Positions 1 to 7,737 of a stretch of DNA of 39,596 bases are shown piece after piece (the first letter of the stretch is position 1; each line of letters begins with the position of its first letter). The stretch lies in assembly GCF_001298675.1 (NCBI RefSeq), contig NZ_CYIG01000035.1, positions 1 through 39,596 of the forward strand, read 5' to 3'. Below the pieces are notes generated by a model. It was not told the DNA's origin and ran no database searches. It saw only the letters and a list, made by a program, of their open reading frames with translations. The stretch comes from Paenacidovorax caeni. GTDB taxonomy: Bacteria > Pseudomonadota > Gammaproteobacteria > Burkholderiales > Burkholderiaceae_C. The translations under genes and the position numbers were made by a program.

Positions 1-138
1 CAAATGGGCGTGCCGCTGGCTCATAACGCCGGAATTTGCCGGCGAATCGAGCTGCCATCGTCGCTTCGATCCGCATCGCGAAACTCAACGTGCCTCAGTC
101 AGCTCGGACACGCAGGCGGACTGGGTTTTGCAGACCTT
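1..138. other. Left window edge, no gene recognised
   Basis: I see no convincing coding frame here. A perfect 6-bp hairpin (CGCCGG, loop AATTTG, CCGGCG) lies at 27-44, but no T-run follows, so it is not a clear intrinsic terminator. The stretch ends where repeat copy A begins, downstream of the exonuclease gene. It could be the end of a neighbouring gene cut by the window or the end of an insertion sequence; I cannot tell which. Confidence 0.3.
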
Positions 139-176
139 CCCTAGCCCTTTACTGGCAAGCGCTAGAAGCTATTAAA
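139..176 (-). repeat. Dispersed palindromic repeat, copy A
   Basis: Read on the minus strand this is AATAGCTTCTAGCGCTTG, a short spacer, then an imperfect return arm AAAGGGCTAGGG, preceded by a run of T. It matches the core of the other copies in the window. It lies 19 bp behind the stop codon of the exonuclease gene and has the same orientation as that gene. The return arm is degenerate, so the hairpin is weaker than in copies C or J. Confidence 0.65.
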
Positions 177-195
177 AAAGGAGTCTTTCCCCGGC

Positions 196-978
196 TTACA
201 GGGCCTGCAGCGTAGCCACCACGGGGGCGTGGTCGCTCGGTTGCTTGTTCTTGCGCGGCTGGCGATCCACCGTACAGGCGGTGACCAAGGGCGTGAGCGC
301 CTGGCTGACCAGGATGTGGTCGATGCGCAGGCCGCGGTTCTTCTGGAAGCCCAGCATGCGGTAGTCCCACCAGGAAAAGCTCTTTTCCGGCTGTTCAAAC
401 AGGCGGAACGCATCCGTCAGGCCCAGGCCCAGCAGCGCCTGGAAATGCTGGCGTTCCTGCGTGGTGTGGTGGATGGTTTCGCGCAGGCCTTCGGGGTCAT
501 AGCTGTCACGGTCTTCCGGGGCGACGTTGAAGTCGCCCACCAGCGCCAGGCGTGGGTGCTGCGCCAGTTCGCCGCGCAGCCAGTCCTGTAGGGCCTGCAG
601 CCAGCGCATCTTGTAGGCGAACTTGTCGCTGCCTGGTTCCTGCCCGTTGACGAAGTAGCCGTTCACCAGGCGCAGCGGCCCGGCGGGCGTATCCAGGGTG
701 GCGGCGATCACGCGCGCCTGCTCGTCCTCGAAACCCGGAATATTGCGCACCACGCCCCGCAGGGGGTGACGGCTCAGGATGGCCACGCCGTTGTACGTCT
801 TTTGCCCGAATGCGACGGTTTGGTAGCCCGCAGCGGCGAGGGCATCCGCAGGAAACTTGTCGTCTGTGAGTTTGAGCTCCTGCAGGGCCAGTGCATCGAC
901 AGGGTTTGCTGCCAGCCAGTCCAGAACCTGGGGCAAACGGACGGCGAGGGAGTTGACGTTCCAGGTGGCAATCTTCAT
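196..978 (-). CDS. xth: Exodeoxyribonuclease III / AP endonuclease
   Basis: This 260-residue cytoplasmic DNA repair enzyme of the exonuclease III family cleaves 5' to abasic sites and has 3'-5' exonuclease and 3'-phosphatase activity on duplex DNA. The family residues are visible. Asn7 lies in TWNVNS and the metal-binding Glu34 in LQELKL. GDFNVAPEDRD supplies the central Asp/Asn pair, and SDHAPV near the C-terminus carries the catalytic His. The length is normal for the family. The start at 978 places MKIATWNVNS at the N-terminus, as in characterised members. The gene diverges from the DUF4124 gene across 193 bp and is followed by repeat copy A. Related ExoA-type enzymes are the only real alternative name. 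Confidence 0.95.
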   Translation of the reverse strand: MKIATWNVNSLAVRLPQVLDWLAANPVDALALQELKLTDDKFPADALAAAGYQTVAFGQKTYNGVAILSRHPLRGVVRNIPGFEDEQARVIAATLDTPAGPLRLVNGYFVNGQEPGSDKFAYKMRWLQALQDWLRGELAQHPRLALVGDFNVAPEDRDSYDPEGLRETIHHTTQERQHFQALLGLGLTDAFRLFEQPEKSFSWWDYRMLGFQKNRGLRIDHILVSQALTPLVTACTVDRQPRKNKQPSDHAPVVATLQAL

Positions 979-1171
979 GAAATACCCAAATATGTTGAAA
1001 TCAATGTCTTATGGCGCTTTGCGGGGCTGCTGCGGGCTTTGCGGCCCAGCATTCATATCCCGCCATTCTTATCTGATCTAGCCGCCAGGTGGTGTGCCAG
1101 TGGTTCTGCGGTGATCCTGCCGCGCACGTGCCAACTTTCACCAGCCTGGGGCTGTTCGCAATGGGGGTTTT

Positions 1172-1705
1172 ATGTGGCTGAAGATGGTTGCTTTTGCATG
1201 CATTTTGGGTGTTGTCGTTGATGGGGCGTGGGCCATCAACAAGTGCGTGGGCGATGATGGCCGCACATCTTTTCAAGATGCGCCATGCCTTGGTGTTGGC
1301 GGTGTGATCGAGGTGCGGCCCGCCAGCGGGCTGGCAAAGCCCGCTCCGGCTGCAGCGGCGAGTGACGCTGCGGGTGCAGCCGCACCAGCGGCGGCCAAGG
1401 GACGAAAGTTGTCGTTTGAGGAATGGGATCGGAAAACCTATCTTGAAAATCGCGGGATTTTTGAGGCCAACGCCGATATTGACAGCCACAACGCACGCTG
1501 TGACGAGCGCCGCCGCGCGCTGCTCGAAGAGAAACGCAACGCCCAAGACAGCCTCACGGCAGCGGTTCTTGCCAACACCAGCGCCACTGAAATCCAAGCA
1601 CTGGCCACCGAATGCGCAAGCCGGCTGCAGCAACTGACAACTGTGCGCAATCGACTGGAAGATGAGCTGCAGCGTTTGCGCGAAAAAGAGCGCGCCAGCA
1701 AGTAG
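1172..1705 (+). CDS. DUF4124 domain secreted protein
   Basis: The protein has 177 residues. It begins with a signal peptide (residues 1-21, hydrophobic core, cut after AWA), followed by a DUF4124-type segment INKCVGDDGRTSFQDAPC with two cysteines that may pair in the periplasm. An Ala/Pro-rich linker follows. The C-terminal half is charged and helical, probably coiled coil (about residues 85-177), rich in Glu, Arg and Gln. The function of DUF4124 is unknown. The ATG at 1172 follows a GGGGG stretch and gives a clean signal peptide. The gene stands alone, divergent from xth and convergent with the FAD oxidase gene across 84 bp. Confidence 0.8.
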   Translation: MWLKMVAFACILGVVVDGAWAINKCVGDDGRTSFQDAPCLGVGGVIEVRPASGLAKPAPAAAASDAAGAAAPAAAKGRKLSFEEWDRKTYLENRGIFEANADIDSHNARCDERRRALLEEKRNAQDSLTAAVLANTSATEIQALATECASRLQQLTTVRNRLEDELQRLREKERASK

Positions 1706-1789
1706 AGGGGCGCGCATCAACGGGCCTCTGATGCTTCTGGCGGCTTGCAAAGGTTTTCATCCAGCCGCAGCGTTAGAAAGGTTCGCTCT

Positions 1790-3208
1790 TTATCGCCTGA
1801 GCACACGCCCTGGATTCATGATCCCCTGCGGATCCAGCGCCTGCTTGATCGCACGCATCATGCCCAGCGCTACGGGCGGCTGGTATTTTTCCAGCTCGGC
1901 CACCTTCAGCCCGCCCACGCCGTGCTCTGCAGAGAATGCGCCGCCGAACCGTGCCACAGCCTCGTAGACCAGATGGTTCACGTGCGTTTCCTGGTCGCGC
2001 AGGAAGGCGCGGGCGTCGCTGCCCTCGGGGGTCTGCACGTTGTAGTGCAGGTTGCCATCGCCCAGGTGGCCGAAGTTGACCAGGCGTACACCGGGAATCT
2101 CGCGTGCCAGCAGTGCATCGGTGTATTCGCAGAACGCCGGGATGCGCGAGATCGGTACCGAGATGTCGTGCTTGATGTTCAGCCCTTCCTCGGCCTGGGC
2201 CAGCGGAATGCTTTCGCGGATGTGCCACAGGCCGTGCGCTTGCGCCAGGCTCTCGGCCACCACCGCGTCCTGCACGCAGCCGTCCTCGAAGGCGGTTTCC
2301 AGCAGTGCCTCAAAGCGCGCACGCGCGTGCGCCTCGGACTCGCTGTCGGCGTTCTCCAGCAGCACGCAGTAGGGCACGTCCTCTCGCTCCATGAAAGGTA
2401 CGCGCAGTTGTGGCATGTGCTTGGCCACCAGCGACAGGGCGAAGCGCCCCATCACCTCGAACCCCGTCAGCCCCGCGCCCAGGTGCTGGTGCGCCAAGCC
2501 CAGCAGGCGTACGGCAGCCTCCATGGAAGGCACGGCCGCCCAGGCAGTGAGGCTGGCAGCGGGTTGTGGAAAGAGCTTGAGCGTGGCGGCGGTAATGACG
2601 CCCAGCGTGCCCTCGCTGCCAATGAACAGGTCGCGCAGGTCGTAGCCGGTGTTGTCCTTGCGCAGCCCCTTGAGACCATGCCACACCTCGCCCTGGGGCG
2701 TCACTACCTCCAGCCCCAGGCACAGCTCGCGTGCGTTGCCATAGCGCACGACCTGCGTACCGCCCGCGTTGGTGCCCAGGTTGCCGCCGATGGTGCAGCT
2801 GCCCTCGGCCGCCAGGCTGAGGGGGAACAGCAGGCCCGCTTGGGCTGCGGCCGCCTGCACGTTCTGCAGAATGCAGCCGGCCTCCACGGTCAACGTCAGG
2901 TTGTCCTTGTCGATGGCTCGTACGGCGTTCAAACGCGCCAGGCTCAGTACCACCTGGGTGCCGCTGGCGTCGGGTGTGGAGCCGACCGACAGGCCGGTGT
3001 TGCCGCCTTGCGGCACGATTGAAGTGCCCGCCTGGGCACAGGCACGCACCACGGCGGCTACCTCGGCGGTGGAGCCGGGGCGCACCACGGCCAGCGCCTT
3101 GCCACGCGCGCGGCGGCGCCAGTCCTGTTCCCAGGCCGTGAGATCGCCCTCGGCGAGGACGTGGGCCGGGCCCACGGTGGCACGCAGGGTGTCGAGCAGG
3201 TTGGTCAT
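1790..3208 (-). CDS. FAD-binding oxidoreductase (GlcD / D-2-hydroxyacid dehydrogenase type)
   Basis: This is a 472-residue flavoenzyme. The N-terminal PCMH-type FAD domain (about 35-220) contains PQGGNTGLSVGS, the usual FAD pyrophosphate-binding motif, and GGNLGTNAGG. The C-terminal FAD-oxidase domain ends with FSAEHGVGGLK and LDPQGIMNPGRV, characteristic of the D-lactate / glycolate / D-2-hydroxyglutarate dehydrogenase family. It probably oxidises a D-2-hydroxyacid to the 2-oxoacid and passes electrons to quinone, cytochrome or an ETF; the exact substrate cannot be read. No glcE/glcF partners are nearby, which favours a stand-alone D-2-hydroxyacid dehydrogenase over a glycolate oxidase subunit. 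It lies 12 bp behind the DUF2069 gene, probably in one transcript. Confidence 0.85.
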   Translation of the reverse strand: MTNLLDTLRATVGPAHVLAEGDLTAWEQDWRRRARGKALAVVRPGSTAEVAAVVRACAQAGTSIVPQGGNTGLSVGSTPDASGTQVVLSLARLNAVRAIDKDNLTLTVEAGCILQNVQAAAAQAGLLFPLSLAAEGSCTIGGNLGTNAGGTQVVRYGNARELCLGLEVVTPQGEVWHGLKGLRKDNTGYDLRDLFIGSEGTLGVITAATLKLFPQPAASLTAWAAVPSMEAAVRLLGLAHQHLGAGLTGFEVMGRFALSLVAKHMPQLRVPFMEREDVPYCVLLENADSESEAHARARFEALLETAFEDGCVQDAVVAESLAQAHGLWHIRESIPLAQAEEGLNIKHDISVPISRIPAFCEYTDALLAREIPGVRLVNFGHLGDGNLHYNVQTPEGSDARAFLRDQETHVNHLVYEAVARFGGAFSAEHGVGGLKVAELEKYQPPVALGMMRAIKQALDPQGIMNPGRVLRR

Positions 3209-3220
3209 GGCGGTGGGCTT

Positions 3221-3619
3221 TCAGGCAGAGGCCGCAGTGGCCAGGCGCGCGGCGCGCTGGCGCAGGCGTACGTGCAGCGCGCAGGCGATGAACAGCAGCA
3301 GGCACAGGGCGACTTCGCCCAGGGCCAGCCAGTTGCTCGGGGGCTTGTCGCTCCAGGCGCGCACCACGCCCTCAGTAAAGTAAAGCCACACCACCAGGCT
3401 GACCCAGCGGTAGGTGTACATGCGGTTCTTCAGCAGGCCGGCCAGCGGAATGCACAGCGGCAGCGCCTTGAGTGCGAGCCACGAGCCGCCGGGGCGAACG
3501 GGGGCCAGGGCCAGCTCCCAGGCCAGGCACAGCAGGATCAGCCCCAGCAGGCTGCCCACGGCGAGCCAGCGTGTGGCGGCCACCGGGGCAGGGGGGCGGG
3601 AAGGGGTGTTGGTCGTCAT
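3221..3619 (-). CDS. DUF2069 family membrane protein
   Basis: This small inner-membrane protein has 132 residues. About four hydrophobic segments are visible: 18-37, 47-60, a segment with YRWVSLVVWLYFTEG, and LALGEVALCLLLFIACAL. The conserved middle (LKALPLCIPLAGLL and YTYRWVSLVVWLYF.EG) matches DUF2069. The C-terminus is Arg-rich, which suggests a cytoplasmic tail. The function is unknown; related genes often sit beside yihY-type genes, as here. The divergent yihY start is only 21 bp away, so their promoters must overlap or lie inside the opposing genes. The FAD oxidase gene follows after 12 bp. Confidence 0.85.
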   Translation of the reverse strand: MTTNTPSRPPAPVAATRWLAVGSLLGLILLCLAWELALAPVRPGGSWLALKALPLCIPLAGLLKNRMYTYRWVSLVVWLYFTEGVVRAWSDKPPSNWLALGEVALCLLLFIACALHVRLRQRAARLATAASA

Positions 3620-3640
3620 CGGGCTGGCATCATATCGGCC

Positions 3641-4906
3641 ATGTCCTTGTCCTTACAGAATGCGGTGCGGCACGTCCGGGCGCTGCTGGCGCGGTTGGCG
3701 CACTTTCCCTGGCGCTCCACGGTGCGCACGCTGGGCCAGCGCTTCCAGGAGGACCGGCTCGGCCTCACGGCCAGCAGCCTCACCTTCACCACCATCCTGG
3801 CGCTGGTGCCGTTCGCCACGGTGGCGCTGGCGGCGTTTACGGCGTTTCCCATCTTCGGCAAGGCACAGGAGGTGCTGCAGCGCTGGCTGATCGACAGCCT
3901 GATTCCCGAAACCATCGCGCGCCAGGTGCTGGGCTACATCACGCAGTTCGCGGCCAAGGCCAGCCGGCTGGGGATGGCCGGTTTTTCCATGCTCATGGTC
4001 ACGGCGCTGATGCTGATTTTGACCATCGACCGCACCCTCAACACCATCTGGCGCGTGCGCCGGCTGCGGCCGCTGGGCCAGCGCGTGCTCATCTACTGGG
4101 CCGCCATTACGCTGGGGCCGCTGCTGCTGGGGCTGAGCCTGGTGCTGACGTCCTATGTCATGTCGGCCTCGCGCGGCATGGTGGCGCAGCTGCCCGCCAG
4201 CGTGCGGCTGGTGTTCGATTCGATTGAGTTTTTCGTGCTCGCTGCGGGCATGGCGGGGCTGTACCACTACGTGCCCAACACGCAGGTGCAGTGGCGCCAT
4301 GCCTGGACCGGGGGGCTTTTCGCGGCCCTGGCCATGGAGCTGGCCAAGAAGGTGCTGGGCATGTATCTGGCGCAGGTGCCCACGTACTCGGTGATCTACG
4401 GCACCTTCGCCACGCTGCCCATTTTGCTGATCTGGATCTACGTGGCCTGGGTCATCGTGCTGGCCGGGGCCGTGGTTACGGCCTACCTGCCGAGTCTGCT
4501 GGCCGGTGTGGCGCGCACGCCCAGCCGCCAGGGCGGGGGCTTCGTTCTGGCGGTGGAAGTGCTGCAGCAGCTCCACCACGCACGCGCACTGCCGCACAAG
4601 GGCCTGCGCATGCAGCAACTGGCCCAGCGCCTGCGCGTGGACGTGGTGCAGCTCGAACCCGTGCTGGAGGCGCTGTGCGCGCTCGACTGGGTGGGGCAGA
4701 TGAGCGACCTGCCCTTGGGCAGCAGCGACCAGCCGCCGCGCTTCGTGCTGCTGGCTGACGTGCAGACCACGCCACTGGCGCCCCTGGTGGCCCGGCTGCT
4801 GGTGGCGCCGGACGACAGCCTGGCGCCGCTGTGGCGCCGCGCCGGCCTGGACGGCCTGCGCTTGGCGGACGCGCTGGAAGACGGCGGTGGTGTGCTCCTG
4901 AAATAA
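3641..4906 (+). CDS. YihY/BrkB family inner-membrane protein (UPF0761)
   Basis: This is a 421-residue polytopic membrane protein. The N-terminal signature DRLGLTASSLTFTTILALVP is typical of the YihY/BrkB family. About six transmembrane helices follow up to residue 290, including ILLIWIYVAWVIVLAGAVV. The C-terminal ~130 residues are soluble and winged-helix-like (LRMQQLAQRLRVDVVQLEPVLEAL). The biochemical role is unknown; older names such as ribonuclease BN are wrong for this family. The ATG at 3641 is chosen because the open frame upstream is antisense to DUF2069 and lacks family similarity. The TAA stop at 4904-4906 lies inside the left edge of repeat copy B, so the present C-terminus may have been set by that element. 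Confidence 0.88.
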   Translation: MSLSLQNAVRHVRALLARLAHFPWRSTVRTLGQRFQEDRLGLTASSLTFTTILALVPFATVALAAFTAFPIFGKAQEVLQRWLIDSLIPETIARQVLGYITQFAAKASRLGMAGFSMLMVTALMLILTIDRTLNTIWRVRRLRPLGQRVLIYWAAITLGPLLLGLSLVLTSYVMSASRGMVAQLPASVRLVFDSIEFFVLAAGMAGLYHYVPNTQVQWRHAWTGGLFAALAMELAKKVLGMYLAQVPTYSVIYGTFATLPILLIWIYVAWVIVLAGAVVTAYLPSLLAGVARTPSRQGGGFVLAVEVLQQLHHARALPHKGLRMQQLAQRLRVDVVQLEPVLEALCALDWVGQMSDLPLGSSDQPPRFVLLADVQTTPLAPLVARLLVAPDDSLAPLWRRAGLDGLRLADALEDGGGVLLK

Positions 4907-4949
4907 GAGCTGCCAGCGCTTTCTGGGTAAGCGCTGGAGCCCAAAATGC
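4902..4949 (+). repeat. Dispersed palindromic repeat, copy B
   Basis: A full-length copy on the plus strand: AATAAGAGCTGCCAGCGCTT, spacer TCTGGGT, return arm AAGCGCTGGAGCCC, tail AAAATGC. The arms GCCAGCGCTT / AAGCGCTGG form a strong stem. Its left edge contains the stop codon of the yihY-like gene. It fills the whole 52-bp gap before the convergent alpha/beta hydrolase gene. Confidence 0.85.
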
Positions 4950-4958
4950 CGCTGATTC

Positions 4959-5780
4959 TCAGAGCCAGGCTTGCGCCAGGAAGTCGCGCAGCGCCGCCAG
5001 CGTGGCGTCGGGCGCCTCGGTCATCTGGTTGTGGCCCACGGGCACCGTCACCACCTGCACCTGGCGCACGGCACTGCGTGCGGCGTTGACCAGCGTTTGT
5101 GCGGCCTTGGGCGGGGTCATCTGGTCCTTCTCGCCGAGCACAAACAGCACCGGGCACTGCACTGCCGCCATGGCCTGTTCGCCGCGGGTGTAGCTGTCGC
5201 AGGCCGTGAAGCCACGGTGCAGCAGGTTGATCTGGGCGTTGCTGCGCAGCACGCGCCGCCCCAGCGCCATGCCGGCGCCAAACACCCACGAGCCCGCACC
5301 CGAGGGCGGTGCCAACGTGCTGCAGGAGAACACGGTGACCATCTTCAGCGCCTTCTCGGGCGTGTTCAGGGCCGAGTCGAGCAGGGCGGGCGACACCTTC
5401 ATGGGATAGGACGAGCCGACCATGACCAGATGCGTGGCGCGTTCTCCCAGGCGTGCAGCCGCCTCCATGGCGATGAGCGAGCCCCAGCTGTGGCCGACCA
5501 GCGCGGCACGCGGTACGCCCACGGTGTCCAGCAGCGCGACGATGAAATCCGCCGCCTGTTCCACGCTGGCCGGGGCTTCGCCCTGGCTGCGCGCATGGCC
5601 GGGCAGGTCCACGGCCAGCACGTTCCAGCCGTGGTTGGCCAGGTAGCGGCTTTGCAGGGCCCATACACTGTGGTCGCACAGCACGCCGTGGATGAAGACG
5701 ACGGTAGGTTTGGCCGGATCGAAAGGCTTGCCGGCGGTGTAGCAGTAGGCGGGGGCGCCGTTGACGGTGTAGAGCATCAT
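4959..5780 (-). CDS. Alpha/beta hydrolase
   Basis: This is a 273-residue alpha/beta-hydrolase-fold enzyme. The oxyanion motif HG is in VVFIHGVLCD (residues 27-36). The nucleophile elbow GHSWGS puts the catalytic serine at residue 98. VLGEKDQMTPP carries the likely acid, and VPVGHNQMTE the catalytic His. The fold includes esterases, lipases and haloperoxidase-like enzymes, and the substrate cannot be read from sequence. Its ATG (5778-5780) overlaps the TGA of the sulfhydrylase gene by four bases, so it is probably translationally coupled and may act on a product or related ester. That link is inference. No signal peptide is seen. Confidence 0.85.
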   Translation of the reverse strand: MMLYTVNGAPAYCYTAGKPFDPAKPTVVFIHGVLCDHSVWALQSRYLANHGWNVLAVDLPGHARSQGEAPASVEQAADFIVALLDTVGVPRAALVGHSWGSLIAMEAAARLGERATHLVMVGSSYPMKVSPALLDSALNTPEKALKMVTVFSCSTLAPPSGAGSWVFGAGMALGRRVLRSNAQINLLHRGFTACDSYTRGEQAMAAVQCPVLFVLGEKDQMTPPKAAQTLVNAARSAVRQVQVVTVPVGHNQMTEAPDATLAALRDFLAQAWL

Positions 5781-7102
5781 GCACCTGCCTTTGCTGTCGG
5801 GGCTGCGGTGAATTTCTCTGCGGCCTTGAGGGCCCGCTGCAGGTCGGCGATCAGGTCGTCGGCATCTTCCAGGCCGATCGACAGGCGGATGGTGCCCTGC
5901 CCGATGCCCGCGCCTGCCAGCGCTTCATCGCTCATGCGGAAGTGCGTGGTGCTGGCCGGATGGATCACCAGCGAGCGGCAGTCGCCCACGTTCGCCAGGT
6001 GGCTGAACAGCTGCAGCGCCTCGATGAAGGCTTTGCCCTGTACCCGGCTGCCTTTGATGTCGAAGCTGAACACCGAGCCCGCGCCGCGCGGCAGCAGCTT
6101 TTGCGCCAACTGGTGGCTGGGGTGGGATTCGAGCAGCGGGTGGCCCACGCGCGAGACGAAGGGGTGGCTGGCCAGGAATTGCACCACCTTCTCGGTGTTG
6201 CGCATGTGGCGCTCCATGCGCAGCGGCAGGGTTTCAATGCCCTGCAGGATCAGCCAGGCGGTGTGCGGGCTCATGCAGGCGCCGAAGTCGCGCAGGCCTT
6301 CGCGGCGCGCGCGCAGCAGGAAGGCGCCGACGCTGCTTTCCTCCGAAAACACCATGCCGTGGAAGCCGTCGTAGGGGGCTGCCAGTTCGGGGAAGCGCCC
6401 CGAGGCGTCCCAGTCGAAGCTGCCGCCATCGACCACCACGCCGCCCATCACCGTGCCGTGGCCCGAGAGGAACTTGGTGGCAGAGTGGTAGACCAGGTCG
6501 GCGCCCAGTTCCAGGGGCTTGATGAGCCAGGGCGAGGTCAGGGTGGAGTCCACCAGCAGCGGCACGCCCGCGTCGTGGGCGATCTGCGCGACGGCCGGAA
6601 TATCGAGCACGTCCAGCCCCGGGTTGCCCACAGTCTCGCCAAAGAACAGGCGCGTGCTGGGCCGCACGGCGGCGCGCCAGGCGTCCAGGTCGCCGGGCGG
6701 TACGAAGGTGGTTTCGATGCCAAAGCGGCGCAGCGTGAAGTGCAGCAGGTTGTGCGAGCCACCGTACAGCGCCGTGCTGGCCACGATGTGCCCGCCCGCG
6801 CCCATCAGCGTGGCGATGGCCAGGTGCAGCGCAGCCTGGCCACTGGCCGTGGCGACGGCGCCCACGCCACCTTCCAGCGCCGCCACGCGCTGCTCCAGTA
6901 CGGCGTTGGTCGGGTTGCTCAGGCGGCTGTACACATGCCCCGGGCGTTCCATGTTGAACAGCGCGGCGGCGTGGTCGCTCGACTCGAACACGAACGAGGT
7001 CGTGAGATGGATGGGCGTGGCGCGCGCGCCGGTCGCGGGGTCTGGCTGGGCGCCCGCGTGCAGCGCGAGCGTGTCGAAGCCAGGGTCGGAATATCCGGGC
7101 AT
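5777..7102 (-). CDS. metY: O-acetylhomoserine sulfhydrylase (PLP-dependent)
   Basis: This 441-residue Cys/Met-metabolism PLP enzyme is predicted to make homocysteine from O-acetylhomoserine (or O-succinylhomoserine) and sulfide in the direct sulfhydrylation route to methionine. Landmarks are YSRLSNPTNAVLE near residues 58-70 (phosphate and substrate binding), ASGQAALH at 86-93, and SATKFLSGHGT with the PLP lysine at about residue 210. The N-terminus GFDTLALHAGAQPDP and the length fit the MetY branch better than shorter MetZ enzymes; MetZ remains possible. The start at 7102 is preferred over upstream starts because GGAGA lies 8 bases before it. A 90-bp divergent gap separates it from the CBS gene. 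No S-box or SAM riboswitch was recognised. Confidence 0.88.
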   Translation of the reverse strand: MPGYSDPGFDTLALHAGAQPDPATGARATPIHLTTSFVFESSDHAAALFNMERPGHVYSRLSNPTNAVLEQRVAALEGGVGAVATASGQAALHLAIATLMGAGGHIVASTALYGGSHNLLHFTLRRFGIETTFVPPGDLDAWRAAVRPSTRLFFGETVGNPGLDVLDIPAVAQIAHDAGVPLLVDSTLTSPWLIKPLELGADLVYHSATKFLSGHGTVMGGVVVDGGSFDWDASGRFPELAAPYDGFHGMVFSEESSVGAFLLRARREGLRDFGACMSPHTAWLILQGIETLPLRMERHMRNTEKVVQFLASHPFVSRVGHPLLESHPSHQLAQKLLPRGAGSVFSFDIKGSRVQGKAFIEALQLFSHLANVGDCRSLVIHPASTTHFRMSDEALAGAGIGQGTIRLSIGLEDADDLIADLQRALKAAEKFTAAPTAKAGA

Positions 7103-7192
7103 CTTTTGTGTCTCCAAGGTAAACAATGCGCGCACCATTGTGGGGTATTTGTGGGCTATATTCCCCCGAGCACTTCTGGAAAAGACACCGTC

Positions 7193-7651
7193 ATGAAAGT
7201 CAGCGACATCCTGCGCGTCAAGGGCAACACCCTCTACACCGTTCACCCCGACGAACATCTGGCGCAAGCCGTGCAGACCATGGCCGAGCGCGACATTGGC
7301 TCGCTGGTGGTGATGGAGTACGGCGACCTTGTGGGCATGCTCACTTTCCGCGAGATCAACCTGGTACTGGCCCGCAATGGCGGCAGCGTGGGCACCATGC
7401 TGGTGCGTACCGCCATGGACGACGCGCCGTTGACCTGCACGCTGGAGACCGACATGGACGAAGTGCGCCGCATGATGCTGGGGTGCCACGCGCGCTACAT
7501 GCCGGTGATGGAAAACCGCATGCTCATGGGCGTGGTCAGCTTCTACGACGTGGCCAAGGCCGTGGTGGACAGCCAGAACTTCGAGAACAAGCTGCTCAAG
7601 GCCTACATCCGCGACTGGCCGCAGGAGGAGCCGAGCCAGGCGCAGTCCTGA
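7193..7651 (+). CDS. CBS-pair domain protein
   Basis: This 152-residue protein consists almost entirely of one tandem CBS pair (Bateman module). The first CBS covers about residues 8-65 (TVHPDEHLAQAVQTMAERDIGSLVVME) and the second about 75-130 (CTLETDMDEVRRMMLGCHARYMPVME, then LMGVVSFYDVAKAVV). Such modules bind adenosine nucleotides or SAM and regulate other proteins; no effector domain is attached, so the partner is unknown. The ATG at 7193 is chosen because the reading frame further upstream is only the antisense of metY. The gene diverges from metY, which makes a sulfur or SAM link conceivable but unproven. Repeat copy C, a terminator-like hairpin, follows 11 bp behind the stop. Confidence 0.88.
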   Translation: MKVSDILRVKGNTLYTVHPDEHLAQAVQTMAERDIGSLVVMEYGDLVGMLTFREINLVLARNGGSVGTMLVRTAMDDAPLTCTLETDMDEVRRMMLGCHARYMPVMENRMLMGVVSFYDVAKAVVDSQNFENKLLKAYIRDWPQEEPSQAQS

Positions 7652-7662
7652 TATTTTTTACG

Positions 7663-7710
7663 CCAAAACGGCTGCCAGGGCTTGCCAGACAAGCGCTGGC
7701 AGCTATTTTT
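7663..7710 (-). repeat. Dispersed palindromic repeat, copy C; terminator-like
   Basis: On the minus strand this reads ATAGCTGCCAGCGCTTG, spacer TCTGG, return arm CAAGCCCTGGCAGC, tail CGTTTTGG. The stem CTGCCAG-G-GCTTG / CAAGC-G-CTGGCAG is nearly perfect. Read on the plus strand it is followed by TATTTTTTTT, so it resembles an intrinsic terminator for the CBS gene. It also occupies the region just upstream of aroC, where a -35 element would lie. Confidence 0.85.
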
Positions 7711-7722
7711 TTGTGAGTGCAC

Positions 7723-7728
7723 GATAAT
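7723..7728 (+). promoter_or_regulatory. Candidate -10 box (GATAAT) for aroC
   Basis: GATAAT sits 9 bases before the aroC ATG, so transcription from it would start about 3 bases before the start codon, giving an almost leaderless message. No good -35 is visible; the expected position falls in repeat copy C. No Shine-Dalgarno sequence precedes the ATG, which fits but does not prove a very short leader. Confidence 0.3.
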
Positions 7729-7737
7729 TCCACCTCT

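Noticed and set aside
1740-1789. A possible eleventh palindrome copy near CCGCAGCGTTAGAAAGG before the FAD oxidase stop
   Set aside because: Only short fragments match; neither the GATAGCTG end nor a return arm is present.
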